A stretch of DNA of 64,000 bases from Mogibacterium sp. (GCA_024403035.1 JAKSSP010000001.1:1-64000), one strand, 5' to 3'. Shown: positions 46,301-54,494, counted from the stretch's first letter. Numbers and translations: made by a program. Notes: generated from the letters alone by a model not told the origin.

Positions 46301-46474
46301 CCTGAATATGTTCCTGTTGAAGAAGTGATGCATGAGCCTGAAATGGCACCTGAAGATGACGGATTCAGTACAAATGACAAACTCACCAATACAAGGGCCA
46401 TGGATTCTTTCAACTCGCTCCCTGAATCTGTAAAGCGCACGATAATGGACGCTGACAGTGAAAGTGATTACTGA
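43364..46474 (+). CDS. ftsK: DNA translocase FtsK/SpoIIIE
   Basis: A 1036-residue septal DNA pump. A short basic N-terminus is followed by four membrane helices (about 55-210), a long Pro/Ser/Ala linker (about 240-470), then the motor: Walker A GATGSGKSVCI, Walker B IIIDELADLMM, and the gamma winged helix near the end (ASVSMLQRRFRIGYNRAARI). A further 89-residue acidic tail rich in Pro-Glu follows the gamma domain, unusual for the family. ATG 43364 is preferred over one at 43355 because of SD spacing (agggga). Confidence 0.95.
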   Translation: MAQQTSNNGQKRGPGRPPGSKNKPKSNTTKTAASKTANPTKQEVLEEMQRRSDRDKRNIDVIWSITLFALGLFLFITVVMNSTGSFGKAVHDVCNGLFGIMAYVLPFFVFLIATLLLLGKLRHIGTGTAIFSLLIYINMCVLNSSRFIDTEELRYGFQDIAEYYRTGVDGFMGGAVGMEIGSLLVKFFGKPGLIIIALAVMIISIFMVANSPISRLAGKIGKKREENRILKELEADERRRLSEGQIKEALTGDPAVSASVPEPKQPFWRSVLSGIIREEPAEAQGSASGVSTDIPQPFSGVSKADSAKNDAPAMDPPAKKQEGRGTLFGKLMDRFAAGIDSETGEKLSQDNLKIIDDPGPLGKGADKPSEKGIYSEDRHFDSDDVENYGYPGRKRGSSAKPSTGLGLGDPDDVGHSGSFGLDAHGSARKSVSASGKAVAAASSAAAATAKKSSSETKKPVEKETEAEDAKISAGFNTMTDDFAYELPPVSLLKKDTSSKQMMSDAQLQERAELLENTLKNFGVDARVIKVTQGASVTRYEVQPATGVKVASITRLSDDIALNMRAKSIRMEAPIPGKAAVGIEVENEKPAPVLIRDLIDSDEFMEASSIIEFVVGKDISGNNIVADLREMPHLLIAGATGSGKSVCINSIITSFLYKARPSELKLIMIDPKMVELGNYNGIPHMLTPVVTDPRKAARALAIAVAEMEKRYELFAENNVKDLESYNELMRVDQRYADCKPQIVIIIDELADLMMASPSEVENSICRLAQKARAAGMHLIVATQRPSVDVVTGLIKANIPSRIAFSVASQFDSRTIIDMAGAEKLLGKGDMLFSPVGSTKPYRVQGPFISEKETDKIIRFVKKEGGNPDYDEELMNGMENTDKKVGGESQDELTEDAIAFIFKSKQASVSMLQRRFRIGYNRAARIIDEIEEMGIIGPSDGSRPRQLLMTKDEYYGGGEPEQESDPVYEPDPEPVDEPEPEPEYVPVEEVMHEPEMAPEDDGFSTNDKLTNTRAMDSFNSLPESVKRTIMDADSESDY

Positions 46475-46476
46475 TC

Positions 46477-47901
46477 ATGAAAAAGGTATTTATAGACACC
46501 TACGGGTGCGCAAAAAATGAATATGACTCACAGGCACTCGCAGCCTCTCTCGAAGAAAGGGGCTGCGTTATCGTATATGATACGCGTGATGCGGACATCC
46601 TGATAATCAACACCTGCGGCTTTATTGAGGACGCGAAAAGAGAGTCTATAGAAGGCATTTTATCTCTTATGGGACAAACTGATGGAGGAAGGAAGAAACT
46701 GATAGTAACAGGCTGCCTTTCAGAGCGCTATCATAAAGAACTTTCTGAAGAGATGCCGGAAGTTGACATGTTCTTTGGAGTAAATGATTATGATGCCATT
46801 CCCGACTTGATCCTCTCGGAAGATATTAAAGATAAGAAACGCAGAGATTCTGTAGGGTGCATGATCGATCCGCTCCCGTACCGTAAACGCAAATACGATT
46901 ATTATGAGCCTGAATTCCGTTCGGAATATATTCTTTGCTATGGTTATCTTAAGATAGCCGAGGGCTGCTATAACGCGTGCAGTTTCTGCGCCATACCAGG
47001 CATCAGGGGAAAGTTCCGTTCAAAGAAGATAGAGGATTGCGTAAAAGAAGCAGAAGACATGGCTTCCGCAGGTATAAAAGAACTTATCCTAATTGCTCAG
47101 GACACATCACAGTACGGCAGAGATCTGTATGGAGAGGGGCGCCTCCCGGAACTTTTACACAAGCTGTGTGCTGTTGAAGGCATAGAATGGATAAGACTGA
47201 TGTACGTTTACGATAATGGTATTACTGACGATCTCATTGATGCCATCGCAAGCGAACCAAAAGTCTGCAATTACATCGATATTCCGATACAGCATATATC
47301 TGATAATGTCCTTAAACTGATGAGAAGACGCTCAAGCGGTGATTCCATCAAGGAAGTTATAAGAATACTCAGGGAAAGGATACCTGGTATACATATCAGA
47401 ACGACTCTGCTTGTAGGCTCTCCGGGAGAGACAGAGGAAGACTTTGAAAAGCTTCTTGAATTCGTAGACAGTTATGAGATCGACAGGCTGGGTGCTTTCG
47501 CTTATTCAGATGAAGAAGGCACTGCGGCATTTGAAATGGAAAACAAAGTTGCACGTGACGTCTGTGAAAAACGGCGTAATATAGTGATGGAACATCAGCA
47601 GGCTGTCAGCGAAAAACTTAATGAAAAAAAGATAGGGAAAACACTTGAAGTAATTGTTGACAGGTGCATAGAAATAGACTCGACTGACCTTGTAAAGGAT
47701 TTCAATATAATTGATGAGAATGTTCTGCCAAAGCTTGTCAATATTTACGAGGGACGCACCAGATACGACGCGCCCGATATAGACTGCGCGGTCATATTCA
47801 CCACTAATGACATGGATTTATGTCCGGGTGACATCGTGAATGTTAAGATAACAGGAACCTATGAGTATGATCTGGAAGGAATTGAGGTGAAACTGCAATG
47901 A
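46477..47901 (+). CDS. rimO: Ribosomal protein S12 methylthiotransferase RimO
   Basis: A 474-residue radical SAM enzyme that methylthiolates Asp in protein S12. The N-terminal MTTase domain has FIDTYGCAKNEYDSQ with the first Cys and later TCGF/TGC cysteines. The radical SAM triad is CYNACSFCAIP. A C-terminal TRAM domain is present. The KNEYDSQ and GYLKIAEGC variants point to RimO rather than MiaB. It overlaps pgsA by 4 nt. Confidence 0.93.
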   Translation: MKKVFIDTYGCAKNEYDSQALAASLEERGCVIVYDTRDADILIINTCGFIEDAKRESIEGILSLMGQTDGGRKKLIVTGCLSERYHKELSEEMPEVDMFFGVNDYDAIPDLILSEDIKDKKRRDSVGCMIDPLPYRKRKYDYYEPEFRSEYILCYGYLKIAEGCYNACSFCAIPGIRGKFRSKKIEDCVKEAEDMASAGIKELILIAQDTSQYGRDLYGEGRLPELLHKLCAVEGIEWIRLMYVYDNGITDDLIDAIASEPKVCNYIDIPIQHISDNVLKLMRRRSSGDSIKEVIRILRERIPGIHIRTTLLVGSPGETEEDFEKLLEFVDSYEIDRLGAFAYSDEEGTAAFEMENKVARDVCEKRRNIVMEHQQAVSEKLNEKKIGKTLEVIVDRCIEIDSTDLVKDFNIIDENVLPKLVNIYEGRTRYDAPDIDCAVIFTTNDMDLCPGDIVNVKITGTYEYDLEGIEVKLQ

Positions 47902-48431
47902 ATCTACCTAATAAATTGACTGTAGGCCGCATGATAGCGGTACCGTTTTTCATAGCGGCATATATGATGGGCTATTATCCTGTCGCGCTTGTTCTTTTCT
48001 GCCTCGCATCGGCAACTGACGCTCTTGACGGAAGTATTGCACGTAAAAGAGGACTCGTAACCAACTTTGGAAAGATAATGGATCCTCTGGCAGACAAGAT
48101 ACTTGTGTATTCTGCGCTTTGCCTCTTCATAGAGTCGGGACTTATCAAGTCGCGGATGCTTATAATCATACTTGCGCGTGAATTCATAGTTGCAGGAATG
48201 AGAACAGTCGCAGCGTCAGAGGGAAGAGTACTGGCTGCAGGAATGTCTGGTAAAATCAAGACGGTTCTTCAGATGGTAGCTGTCATTCTGTATCTGTTCG
48301 GTCTTGCTGTACCATCGATAGGCGACACAGTGATCATGATTGCCAATGTGGTTTTCTGGGCAGCATTAGCCATGACTATTTACTCCGGCGCGGAATATGT
48401 ATGGAAGAACCGCGACGTTTTCAGCATGTAG
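47898..48431 (+). CDS. pgsA: CDP-diacylglycerol-glycerol-3-phosphate phosphatidyltransferase
   Basis: A 177-residue membrane enzyme that commits to phosphatidylglycerol synthesis. The CDP-alcohol phosphotransferase motif DALDGSIARKRG...GKIMDPLADK is complete. About four to five membrane helices are visible. It starts LPNKLTVGRM, a typical opening. It overlaps rimO and precedes cinA. Confidence 0.94.
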   Translation: MNLPNKLTVGRMIAVPFFIAAYMMGYYPVALVLFCLASATDALDGSIARKRGLVTNFGKIMDPLADKILVYSALCLFIESGLIKSRMLIIILAREFIVAGMRTVAASEGRVLAAGMSGKIKTVLQMVAVILYLFGLAVPSIGDTVIMIANVVFWAALAMTIYSGAEYVWKNRDVFSM

Positions 48432-48438
48432 GTGGATG

Positions 48439-49668
48439 ATGAAGACTTCTATTATTGCGGTAGGAACAGAGCTGCTCTTTGGGCAGACTGTAAATACAAA
48501 TGCGGCATATCTTTCAGAGAAACTGAATCTCATGGGATTCGACGTGATGTATCACTTTGTTGTGGGCGATAATCCCGCCAGGCTGAAGGAAAAACTGGCT
48601 GACGCGTTTGCCGACACAGATCTGGTGATACTGACCGGAGGACTCGGACCTACTCAGGATGACCTGACAAAAGAGATGGTAGCTGAGTACATGGGCACGG
48701 AGATGCATCTTGATGAAAGAGCTGTCACTGATCTGAAAGCGTTTTTTTCTAAGCGCGGCGGCGATATGCCTGAGAACAACATGAAACAGGCATATCTGCC
48801 GGACGGATGCATTCCATTTTACAACGCATCCGGCACGGCGCCGGGCTTTGCTCTTGAAAAAGACGGCAAGGTGGCAATATGTCTGCCCGGCCCGCCGCGG
48901 GAGCTGAAGTGGCTCTTTGAGAACGGCGTCAGGGACTATCTTGAGAAATTCATGGAAAAGAAGATGGTCTACCGCGTGATACGCACCATCGGCATAGGAG
49001 AATCCGATCTGGAAATGCTGTTAATGCCTCTCATAGACGGCCAGACAGATCCTACGATCGCGACATACGCAAAGGAGGGGGAGTGTACACTGAGAATAGC
49101 TTCCCAGCGTGAAAGCGAAGAGGAGGCTTCTGCCGCAGTCGATGAGATGACTGAACAGGTAAGAAAGCTAGCAGGCGAATACATATACAGTCTGGATAAC
49201 GAAGAACTAAACGAGGTAGTGGTAAGGATCCTGAAGGAAAAAGGCCTTACGATAGCTTCTTCGGAATCGTGCACAGGCGGAATGTTTGCGGCAGCGATCA
49301 CGGACGTACCCGGAGCCTCAGACGTTATTTCTTCGTCATATGTCACTTATTCGAATGAGAGCAAGATAAAGGAACTTGGTGTTCCTGCTGAGACAATAGA
49401 ACTCTATGGTGTTGTCAGTAAGGAAACAGCAGAAGCCATGGCTGCAGGCGCAAAGAAGCGCTCCGGAGCCGATATAGCTGTATCCATTACAGGGTTCGCA
49501 GGCCCTGAAAGCGATCCTGGTCACGAAGCAGGAGAGGCGTATATCGGATACGCGGTGGGCGATATAAAAGGCCACATCGAAGTACATACCTCCAGGAACT
49601 TCCGTATACGGAACCGCAGGTATTTCACTCTCAGGATGCTTAGGGCAGTTTATATGCTTATACGGTAA
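48439..49668 (+). CDS. cinA: CinA-family competence/damage-inducible protein
   Basis: A 409-residue protein with the N-terminal molybdopterin-binding-like domain (MKTSIIAVGTELLFGQTVNTNA, LTGGLGPTQDD) and the C-terminal CinA amidohydrolase-like domain (ASSESCTGGMFAAAIT, VSITGFAGPESDP). Start ATG 48439 (or adjacent 48436) follows taggtgg; an earlier in-frame ATG inside pgsA is rejected. The domain can act as NMN deamidase or ADP-ribose pyrophosphatase in some relatives. It precedes recA, the classical competence pair. Confidence 0.92.
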   Translation: MKTSIIAVGTELLFGQTVNTNAAYLSEKLNLMGFDVMYHFVVGDNPARLKEKLADAFADTDLVILTGGLGPTQDDLTKEMVAEYMGTEMHLDERAVTDLKAFFSKRGGDMPENNMKQAYLPDGCIPFYNASGTAPGFALEKDGKVAICLPGPPRELKWLFENGVRDYLEKFMEKKMVYRVIRTIGIGESDLEMLLMPLIDGQTDPTIATYAKEGECTLRIASQRESEEEASAAVDEMTEQVRKLAGEYIYSLDNEELNEVVVRILKEKGLTIASSESCTGGMFAAAITDVPGASDVISSSYVTYSNESKIKELGVPAETIELYGVVSKETAEAMAAGAKKRSGADIAVSITGFAGPESDPGHEAGEAYIGYAVGDIKGHIEVHTSRNFRIRNRRYFTLRMLRAVYMLIR

Positions 49669-49777
49669 AACGACAGAGAAGGCATCTTAAAAAGTGCCGG
49701 CACTCTGAAAAAGGTCATTTATCGCCGGAATAAGTGCTTTTTCCGTTCGACAATTCTTAAAGCTTGAAAATATAATA

Positions 49778-49806
49778 TTGACAGCAGAAGGATAACGATA
49801 TATCAT
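49778..49806 (+). promoter_or_regulatory. recA promoter
   Basis: -35 TTGACA (49778-49783), 17-nt spacer, -10 TATCAT (49801-49806), 41 nt before the recA ATG. Confidence 0.85.
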
Positions 49807-49811
49807 ACATA

Positions 49812-49825
49812 CGAACAAGCGTTCT
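49812..49825 (+). promoter_or_regulatory. LexA (SOS) box of recA
   Basis: CGAACAAGCGTTCT contains GAAC-N4-GTTC, the Gram-positive LexA/DinR operator. It covers the predicted transcription start just downstream of the -10 box, so LexA would block recA transcription until DNA damage. Confidence 0.85.
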
Positions 49826-49846
49826 TTTAATATTCAGGGAGGCAAT

Positions 49847-50914
49847 ATGGCAATTCAGACTGAGAACAGCACAGAAAAAGCAGCAAAGGAAAAAGCCCTT
49901 CAGCAGGCTTTGGATCAGATACAGAAACAGTACGGCAAGGGAGCTATCATGAAACTCGGCGAGTCGGGTCCGGTAAGCAATATAGATGTGATTTCTACCG
50001 GTTCCGTAAGCCTTGATCTCGCGACAGGTGTAGGCGGATACCCTAAAGGAAGGATCATCGAGATATACGGTCCGGAATCTTCGGGTAAGACAACACTGAC
50101 ACTTCACGCCATCGCAGAGGCACAGCGTAACGGCGGACAGGCAGCATTCATTGACGCGGAGCATGCTCTTGATCCTGTGTACGCAAAGAATCTTGGTGTC
50201 AATGTGGATGAACTCCTTGTATCCCAGCCGGATACAGGCGAACAGGCGCTAGAGATATGCGAGATGCTCACAAGGAGCGGCGCTGTGGATATCATAGTCA
50301 TCGACTCAGTAGCAGCGCTGGTACCTAAGGCAGAGATACAGGGAGAAATGGGAGATTCACATGTGGGACTTCAGGCCAGACTCATGTCTCAGGCTCTTCG
50401 TAAGATCGCCGGTGCCATCAACAGAACCAGCACCTGCGTGATCTTTATCAATCAGCTAAGAGAAAAGATCGGCATCATGTTCGGAAATCCTGAGACGACT
50501 ACAGGCGGACGCGCTTTGAAGTTCTATGCTTCAATGAGGCTCGATGTAAGAAAGATCGATACCATAAAGAAGGGCGAAGAAGTCCTCGGAAACCGCACCA
50601 GAGTCAAGATCGTTAAAAACAAGGTAGCGCCTCCGTTCAGAAAGGCAGAATTTGACATTATGTATGGTACTGGCATCTCGATCTCAGGAGATATTCTCGA
50701 CCTGGCTGCAGATATAGGCGTCATCGACAAATCCGGTTCATGGTACAGCTACAACAACGAAAGAATCGGACAGGGCAGAGAAAATGTAAAAACATATCTG
50801 GAAGAGAACCCGTTGGTTCTTGAGGAGATACGCGGGAAGATCATGGAACATCTCAAACCTGCCGATAACGATACCGGATTAAAAGTCGACGAAGACGGTG
50901 TAGTGATAGAATAA
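49847..50914 (+). CDS. recA: Recombinase RecA
   Basis: A 355-residue strand-exchange protein and LexA co-protease. Walker A is [11 protein letters not shown], followed by the MAW motif and [20 protein letters not shown] (L1) and the L2 loop ending [22 protein letters not shown] is gggagg. An LexA box precedes it. Confidence 0.97.
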   Translation: MAIQTENSTEKAAKEKALQQALDQIQKQYGKGAIMKLGESGPVSNIDVISTGSVSLDLATGVGGYPKGRIIEIYGPESSGKTTLTLHAIAEAQRNGGQAAFIDAEHALDPVYAKNLGVNVDELLVSQPDTGEQALEICEMLTRSGAVDIIVIDSVAALVPKAEIQGEMGDSHVGLQARLMSQALRKIAGAINRTSTCVIFINQLREKIGIMFGNPETTTGGRALKFYASMRLDVRKIDTIKKGEEVLGNRTRVKIVKNKVAPPFRKAEFDIMYGTGISISGDILDLAADIGVIDKSGSWYSYNNERIGQGRENVKTYLEENPLVLEEIRGKIMEHLKPADNDTGLKVDEDGVVIE

Positions 50915-50973
50915 AAAATAGTTGAAATATATTGAAATATAAAGAAATTATTGAAATAAAAAGAAATTCCTTC

Positions 50974-51002
50974 TTGACCTTGCAATCACGATGTAGTATC
51001 AT
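50974..51002 (+). promoter_or_regulatory. Promoter of rplU-rpmA
   Basis: -35 TTGACC (50974-50979), 17-nt spacer, -10 TATCAT (50997-51002), about 80 nt ahead of the L21 start. Confidence 0.65.
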
Positions 51003-51009
51003 TTCTGTC

Positions 51010-51080
51010 GGTTAACCGCACGAAGCGGGTTTTCAAGCGTATGCACCCAAGCTTCGGCGAGTCTGGTTTAAGGAGGAATT
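51010..51080 (+). promoter_or_regulatory. Structured leader of rplU (L21 leader-like)
   Basis: A short leader containing hairpin CCGC-acgaa-GCGG and a second element with AAGC-ttcg-GC ahead of the AAGGAGG site. Its position and layout resemble the L21 autoregulatory leader known in Bacillota. Assignment is by position and hairpins only. Confidence 0.5.
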
Positions 51081-51085
51081 TAAAT

Positions 51086-51580
51086 ATGTATGCTATCATC
51101 AAAACAGGTGGCAAGCAGTACAGAGTACAGCAGGGCGATGAGTTCAGAGTTGAGAAGCTCGATGCCAAGGTAGGAGACAAGGTCGTATTCGATCAGGTCG
51201 TAGCTGTAGGCGGAGACAAGCTTGTCGCAGGCACACCTTTTGTAGACGGATATGCTGTTGAGGCTGAGGTCCTGGAGCAGGGCAAGGCTGACAAGGTCAT
51301 TATCTACAAGTACAAAGCAAAGAAAGATTACAGACGTAAAAACGGTCACAGACAGCCTTATACACTGGTAAAGATCACCGGTATCGGAGCATCGGCTCCT
51401 AAGGCTGAGAAGGCCCCTAAGGCCGAGAAGCCTGCAAAGAAGGAAGAAGCAAAGGCTGCACCTAAAGTCAGCGCTTCAATGAAGAAAGAAGAGCTTCTGG
51501 CAGTTGCAAAAGAGCTTGGTATCAAGGTTCCTGCAAAGGCAACCAAGGCTGATATCATTGCTGCCATCGAGGCCAAGTAG
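51086..51580 (+). CDS. rplU: 50S ribosomal protein L21 with C-terminal SAP-like extension
   Basis: A 164-residue protein. Residues 1-101 are a normal L21 ([39 protein letters not shown]). A Lys/Ala-rich linker ([20 protein letters not shown]) and a 35-residue helix-extension-helix block ([19 protein letters not shown]...) follow; the block resembles SAP/HeH/Rho-N nucleic-acid-binding modules. Normal L21 is about 103 residues. Start at MYAII is fixed by aaggagg. Followed directly by rpmA without the prp gene that normally separates them. Confidence 0.9.
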   Translation: MYAIIKTGGKQYRVQQGDEFRVEKLDAKVGDKVVFDQVVAVGGDKLVAGTPFVDGYAVEAEVLEQGKADKVIIYKYKAKKDYRRKNGHRQPYTLVKITGIGASAPKAEKAPKAEKPAKKEEAKAAPKVSASMKKEELLAVAKELGIKVPAKATKADIIAAIEAK

Positions 51581-51596
51581 TTAAGGAGGAATCACA

Positions 51597-51857
51597 ATGT
51601 CAAGTAAAAAAGGAGTAGGAAGTTCCAAGAACGGCAGAGACTCCGAGGCGAAAAGACTTGGACTCAAGGTAGGTGCCGGTGAATATGTAAGCGCAGGAAG
51701 CATCCTCATGAGACAGAGAGGAACAAAGTTCCACCCGGGCAACAATGTTGGCAAGGGCGGAGACGACACTCTGTTTGCAAAGATCGACGGAACAGTCAAG
51801 TTCGAGAGATACGACAAGAAGAGAAAGCAGATCAGTGTTTACAGCAAGGAAGCATAA
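51597..51857 (+). CDS. rpmA: 50S ribosomal protein L27 without cleavable leader
   Basis: An 86-residue L27 starting [16 protein letters not shown], so the reactive N-terminus near the peptidyl transferase centre is made directly. Most Bacillota encode an extra N-terminal leader (ending in LQFFA) removed by the protease Prp; neither the leader nor prp is here. SD is aaggagg. Confidence 0.95.
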   Translation: MSSKKGVGSSKNGRDSEAKRLGLKVGAGEYVSAGSILMRQRGTKFHPGNNVGKGGDDTLFAKIDGTVKFERYDKKRKQISVYSKEA

Positions 51858-51864
51858 GACTTCA

Positions 51865-51899
51865 GGCTCCTACGTCAAGTAGGAGCCATTCTTATTTTT
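51865..51899 (+). terminator. Terminator between rpmA and obgE
   Basis: Perfect nine-pair stem GGCTCCTAC/GTAGGAGCC with loop gtcaa, then attcttattttt. The gap to obgE is short, so partial read-through is likely. Confidence 0.75.
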
Positions 51900-51908
51900 G
51901 ACGGAACT

Positions 51909-53192
51909 ATGTTTGTAGACAGAGCGGAAATAACAATAATATCCGGAAAGGGCGGCAACGGCGCCGTTACTTTCAGGCGCGATCCTTATGTTCCTGACGG
52001 CGGACCTGACGGCGGAGACGGCGGTAACGGCGGCAGTGTCATTTTTGTTGCCGATAAAAACCTCAGGACGCTGATGGATCTCAAGTACAAGAGAAAATAT
52101 CAGGCGGAAAACGGTCAGCCGGGCATGAAACGCAATCGCTACGGCAAAAAAGGCCAGGATCTGTATATCAAGGTACCTATCGGCACCATGATAATCGACA
52201 AAGAGACCGGACACCTGATGAAAGACCTCACTTCAGACGGGGATTCGATCGTTGCGGCCAAGGGCGGACGCGGCGGCAGAGGAAATGTCCATTACAAGAG
52301 CAGCATAAGGCAGGCGCCTAACTTTGCTGAGGCAGGAGGCCCTGCAAAGACCCGTGAAGTCATACTTGAGCTCAAGCTGATAGCTGATGTAGGTCTTCTT
52401 GGTTTCCCAAATGTCGGAAAATCTACGCTTCTTTCCGTGTGCACAAATTCTAAGCCAAAAATCGCCGGATATCACTTCACAACGATAGATCCAAACCTTG
52501 GTGTCGTATATCTGCACGATACAAGCTTTGTCATGGCGGATATCGCAGGAATCATCGAAGGCGCTTCACAGGGAGCCGGACTCGGGTTCAAGTTCCTTAA
52601 ACATATCGAACGCACAAAGGTGCTCATCCATGTAGTGGATGTAGCAGGTTCAGAGGGAAGGGATCCTATAGAGGATTACAAAAAGATCAACGCGGAACTT
52701 GAGCAGTTCGATCAGCGTCTTGCAAAAAAGCCGCAGATCATCGCCGCCAACAAGATCGACCTTGTGACCGATCAGGAGAAGTATGATGAGTTCATGGAAT
52801 TTATGAAAAAGGAAGGACGCGAGGTCTATCCTATAAGCGCTGCGGCAAGGCAGGGCCTGGATGAACTCATGAACGCTGCTCTGCGTGGAGTTGAAAACTA
52901 CGAAGAGCCTGATTACGAACCTATGGTGATGTTCGATTTCGAGGCGGATGAGAACGAAGCCGACTACAGACTGGTCAGCGGATATAAAGATGAAGACGGC
53001 ACATACGTGCTCGAGGGCAAGCAGCTGTCCAAGATATTCAATTCAACGAATTTCACAGACAGCGGTTCAGTCAGGTATCTTTACAACTACATAGTCAGGC
53101 AGGGTGGCATCGACATACTCAGAGAGCTCGGTCTGAAGGATGGAGATACGGTAAGGATAGAAGACTTCGAATTCGAGTTTACTGAGGACTGA
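51909..53192 (+). CDS. obgE: GTPase Obg
   Basis: A 427-residue ribosome-associated GTPase. The glycine-rich Obg fold (GGKGGRGGRGNVHYK) is followed by the G domain (GFPNVGKSTLLS, DIAGIIEGA, ANKID) and a C-terminal OCT domain (SGYKDEDGTYVLEGK). Position after rplU-rpmA is the normal order in bacteria. No clear SD; the ATG is 9 nt behind a terminator T-tract. Confidence 0.95.
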   Translation: MFVDRAEITIISGKGGNGAVTFRRDPYVPDGGPDGGDGGNGGSVIFVADKNLRTLMDLKYKRKYQAENGQPGMKRNRYGKKGQDLYIKVPIGTMIIDKETGHLMKDLTSDGDSIVAAKGGRGGRGNVHYKSSIRQAPNFAEAGGPAKTREVILELKLIADVGLLGFPNVGKSTLLSVCTNSKPKIAGYHFTTIDPNLGVVYLHDTSFVMADIAGIIEGASQGAGLGFKFLKHIERTKVLIHVVDVAGSEGRDPIEDYKKINAELEQFDQRLAKKPQIIAANKIDLVTDQEKYDEFMEFMKKEGREVYPISAAARQGLDELMNAALRGVENYEEPDYEPMVMFDFEADENEADYRLVSGYKDEDGTYVLEGKQLSKIFNSTNFTDSGSVRYLYNYIVRQGGIDILRELGLKDGDTVRIEDFEFEFTED

Positions 53193-53255
53193 CAGACCTG
53201 TTTTCAACAATATCTGCACTTTATCCAGCAATTTTTGCACCTGCAGCAACATTAT

Positions 53256-53278
53256 GACCGCGCATGCGGTCTTTTTTT
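53256..53278 (+). terminator. Terminator of obgE
   Basis: Perfect stem GACCGC/GCGGTC with loop gcat, followed by ttttttt. Confidence 0.9.
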
Positions 53279-53336
53279 GTTGTCTTAGGGACTATTTATG
53301 CTTAATTTGGGTCAAACTGTGACAATCGTCTGACGT

Positions 53337-53365
53337 TTGCCCTGCAAGCCATAAAATCTTATACT
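53337..53365 (+). promoter_or_regulatory. Promoter of comEA
   Basis: -35 TTGCCC (53337-53342), 17-nt spacer, -10 TATACT (53360-53365), 30 nt ahead of the ATG. Confidence 0.6.
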
Positions 53366-53395
53366 GACAGCAATTTACTGAAGAGGTGTATACCG

Positions 53396-54052
53396 ATGAC
53401 GGACAGTGTTGTTGAAAAGATCAAAGATACTTTCGAAAGCATTCTGAGAGACAGGAAAAAACTAATAAAGATCCTGAGTGTTTTGCTCATTCTTGTCGCT
53501 GCCGCAGTATTGAAGATAATCGATACATCCAAAGCGGACATAACGATAGAATCGGCAGAAACAGCAGAAACAGCACAGGAGACAGATCCTGAAGAAGAAG
53601 TATATGAAGACACACAGACCATTTGCGTGGATATCGGAGGAGCTGTCGTTAATCCGGGCGTATATCAGGTAACAAAAGATACCCGGCTGTATGAAGTGAT
53701 AGATATGGCCGGAGGGCTGAAAGAAGACGCCGATATGGATTCGGTGAACAGAGCGTCCTTTGTCGAAGATTGTCAGAAGATAATCATCCCCGTCAAGGGA
53801 AGCTCCGAAAATAGCGGTACTGATGTATCTTCAGTCTCATCATCTCCCGGTATTACTGCTGAAGGTCTGGTAAATATCAACACAGCGACTTTGGATGAAC
53901 TCAAAACTTTGAACGGTATTGGGGACGTTATCGCAGAAAGGATCATAGAGTACAGATCTTCGAATGCCTTCAAAAGCAAGGAAGATGTTATGTCGGTCAA
54001 CGGTATAGGAAAGGCGGTATACGAAAAAATCAAAGACCACATAATATGCTGA
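53396..54052 (+). CDS. comEA: ComEA-like competence DNA receptor
   Basis: A 218-residue membrane-anchored DNA-binding protein for transformation. One N-terminal membrane helix (IKILSVLLILVAAAVLKII) is followed by an acidic linker, an SLBB-type domain (ICVDIGGAVVNPGVYQV) and a tandem helix-hairpin-helix at the C-terminus (LVNINTATLDELKTLNGIGDVIAERII). It has gaagaggtg as SD. Together with ComEC this suggests DNA uptake. The next gene starts 14 nt downstream on the same strand. Confidence 0.92.
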   Translation: MTDSVVEKIKDTFESILRDRKKLIKILSVLLILVAAAVLKIIDTSKADITIESAETAETAQETDPEEEVYEDTQTICVDIGGAVVNPGVYQVTKDTRLYEVIDMAGGLKEDADMDSVNRASFVEDCQKIIIPVKGSSENSGTDVSSVSSSPGITAEGLVNINTATLDELKTLNGIGDVIAERIIEYRSSNAFKSKEDVMSVNGIGKAVYEKIKDHIIC

Positions 54053-54066
54053 AAGGGGGGCATTTT

Positions 54067-54465
54067 ATGAATTATGGCAATTATTTCTTTGCTTTCAATC
54101 CATCAGCTGAGATCGAAAAGAAAATATATGAAAGGAATATACGGCTGCTGGAGACAATCTACAATGTGCTCAATGAATATAACATCAACGTAAAGTGCAA
54201 GGGATATACCTTCATGAAAGACGCTATATGCATAATAACAGATTTGAAGAGAATGGATATCTGCCTGGAAAAAGAAGTATACCCCCTGATCGCAAAAAAA
54301 TATGCCATCACCGGTACTGATACTGTCGAGCACGGAATAAGGAACGCACTGAAATCTGCCGAATTCAAAAATGATTTGCTGATGCCGAGACCGACTAACA
54401 AACTATTTCTTCTTATGGCAGCACAGGAAGTGAACACCCGGCTTCTTAAAGAACTTATTGTTTGA
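54067..54465 (+). CDS. Stand-alone Spo0A effector-domain (DNA-binding) protein
   Basis: A 132-residue protein matching the C-terminal DNA-binding domain of Spo0A with no receiver domain. The match covers CKGYTFMKDAICIITDL (Spo0A KGYxYLRxAI), KEVYPLIAKKYAITG (LYPxIAKKFNTT), VEHGIRNALKSAE (VERAIRHAIEVAW) and RPTNKLFLLMAAQ (KPTNSEFIAMVAD). Some DNA-contact residues differ: Arg214 to His and His218 to Asn, by alignment. Start is ATG 54067 with gggggg SD. It sits 14 nt behind comEA, presumably cotranscribed. No phosphorylation control is possible without a receiver. Confidence 0.82.
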   Translation: MNYGNYFFAFNPSAEIEKKIYERNIRLLETIYNVLNEYNINVKCKGYTFMKDAICIITDLKRMDICLEKEVYPLIAKKYAITGTDTVEHGIRNALKSAEFKNDLLMPRPTNKLFLLMAAQEVNTRLLKELIV

Positions 54466-54494
54466 TTGAAACCGCATCTGTTTCATGTTAGCAT
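54466..54494 (+). promoter_or_regulatory. Candidate promoter of the DUF896 gene
   Basis: -35 TTGAAA (54466-54471), 17-nt spacer, -10 TAGCAT (54489-54494). Confidence 0.45.

Noticed and set aside
49693..49704. Palindrome AGTGCCGGCACT between cinA and recA
   Set aside because: Perfect 12-bp symmetry but no T-run or nearby promoter element; could be part of a weak cinA terminator. Not strong enough to call.
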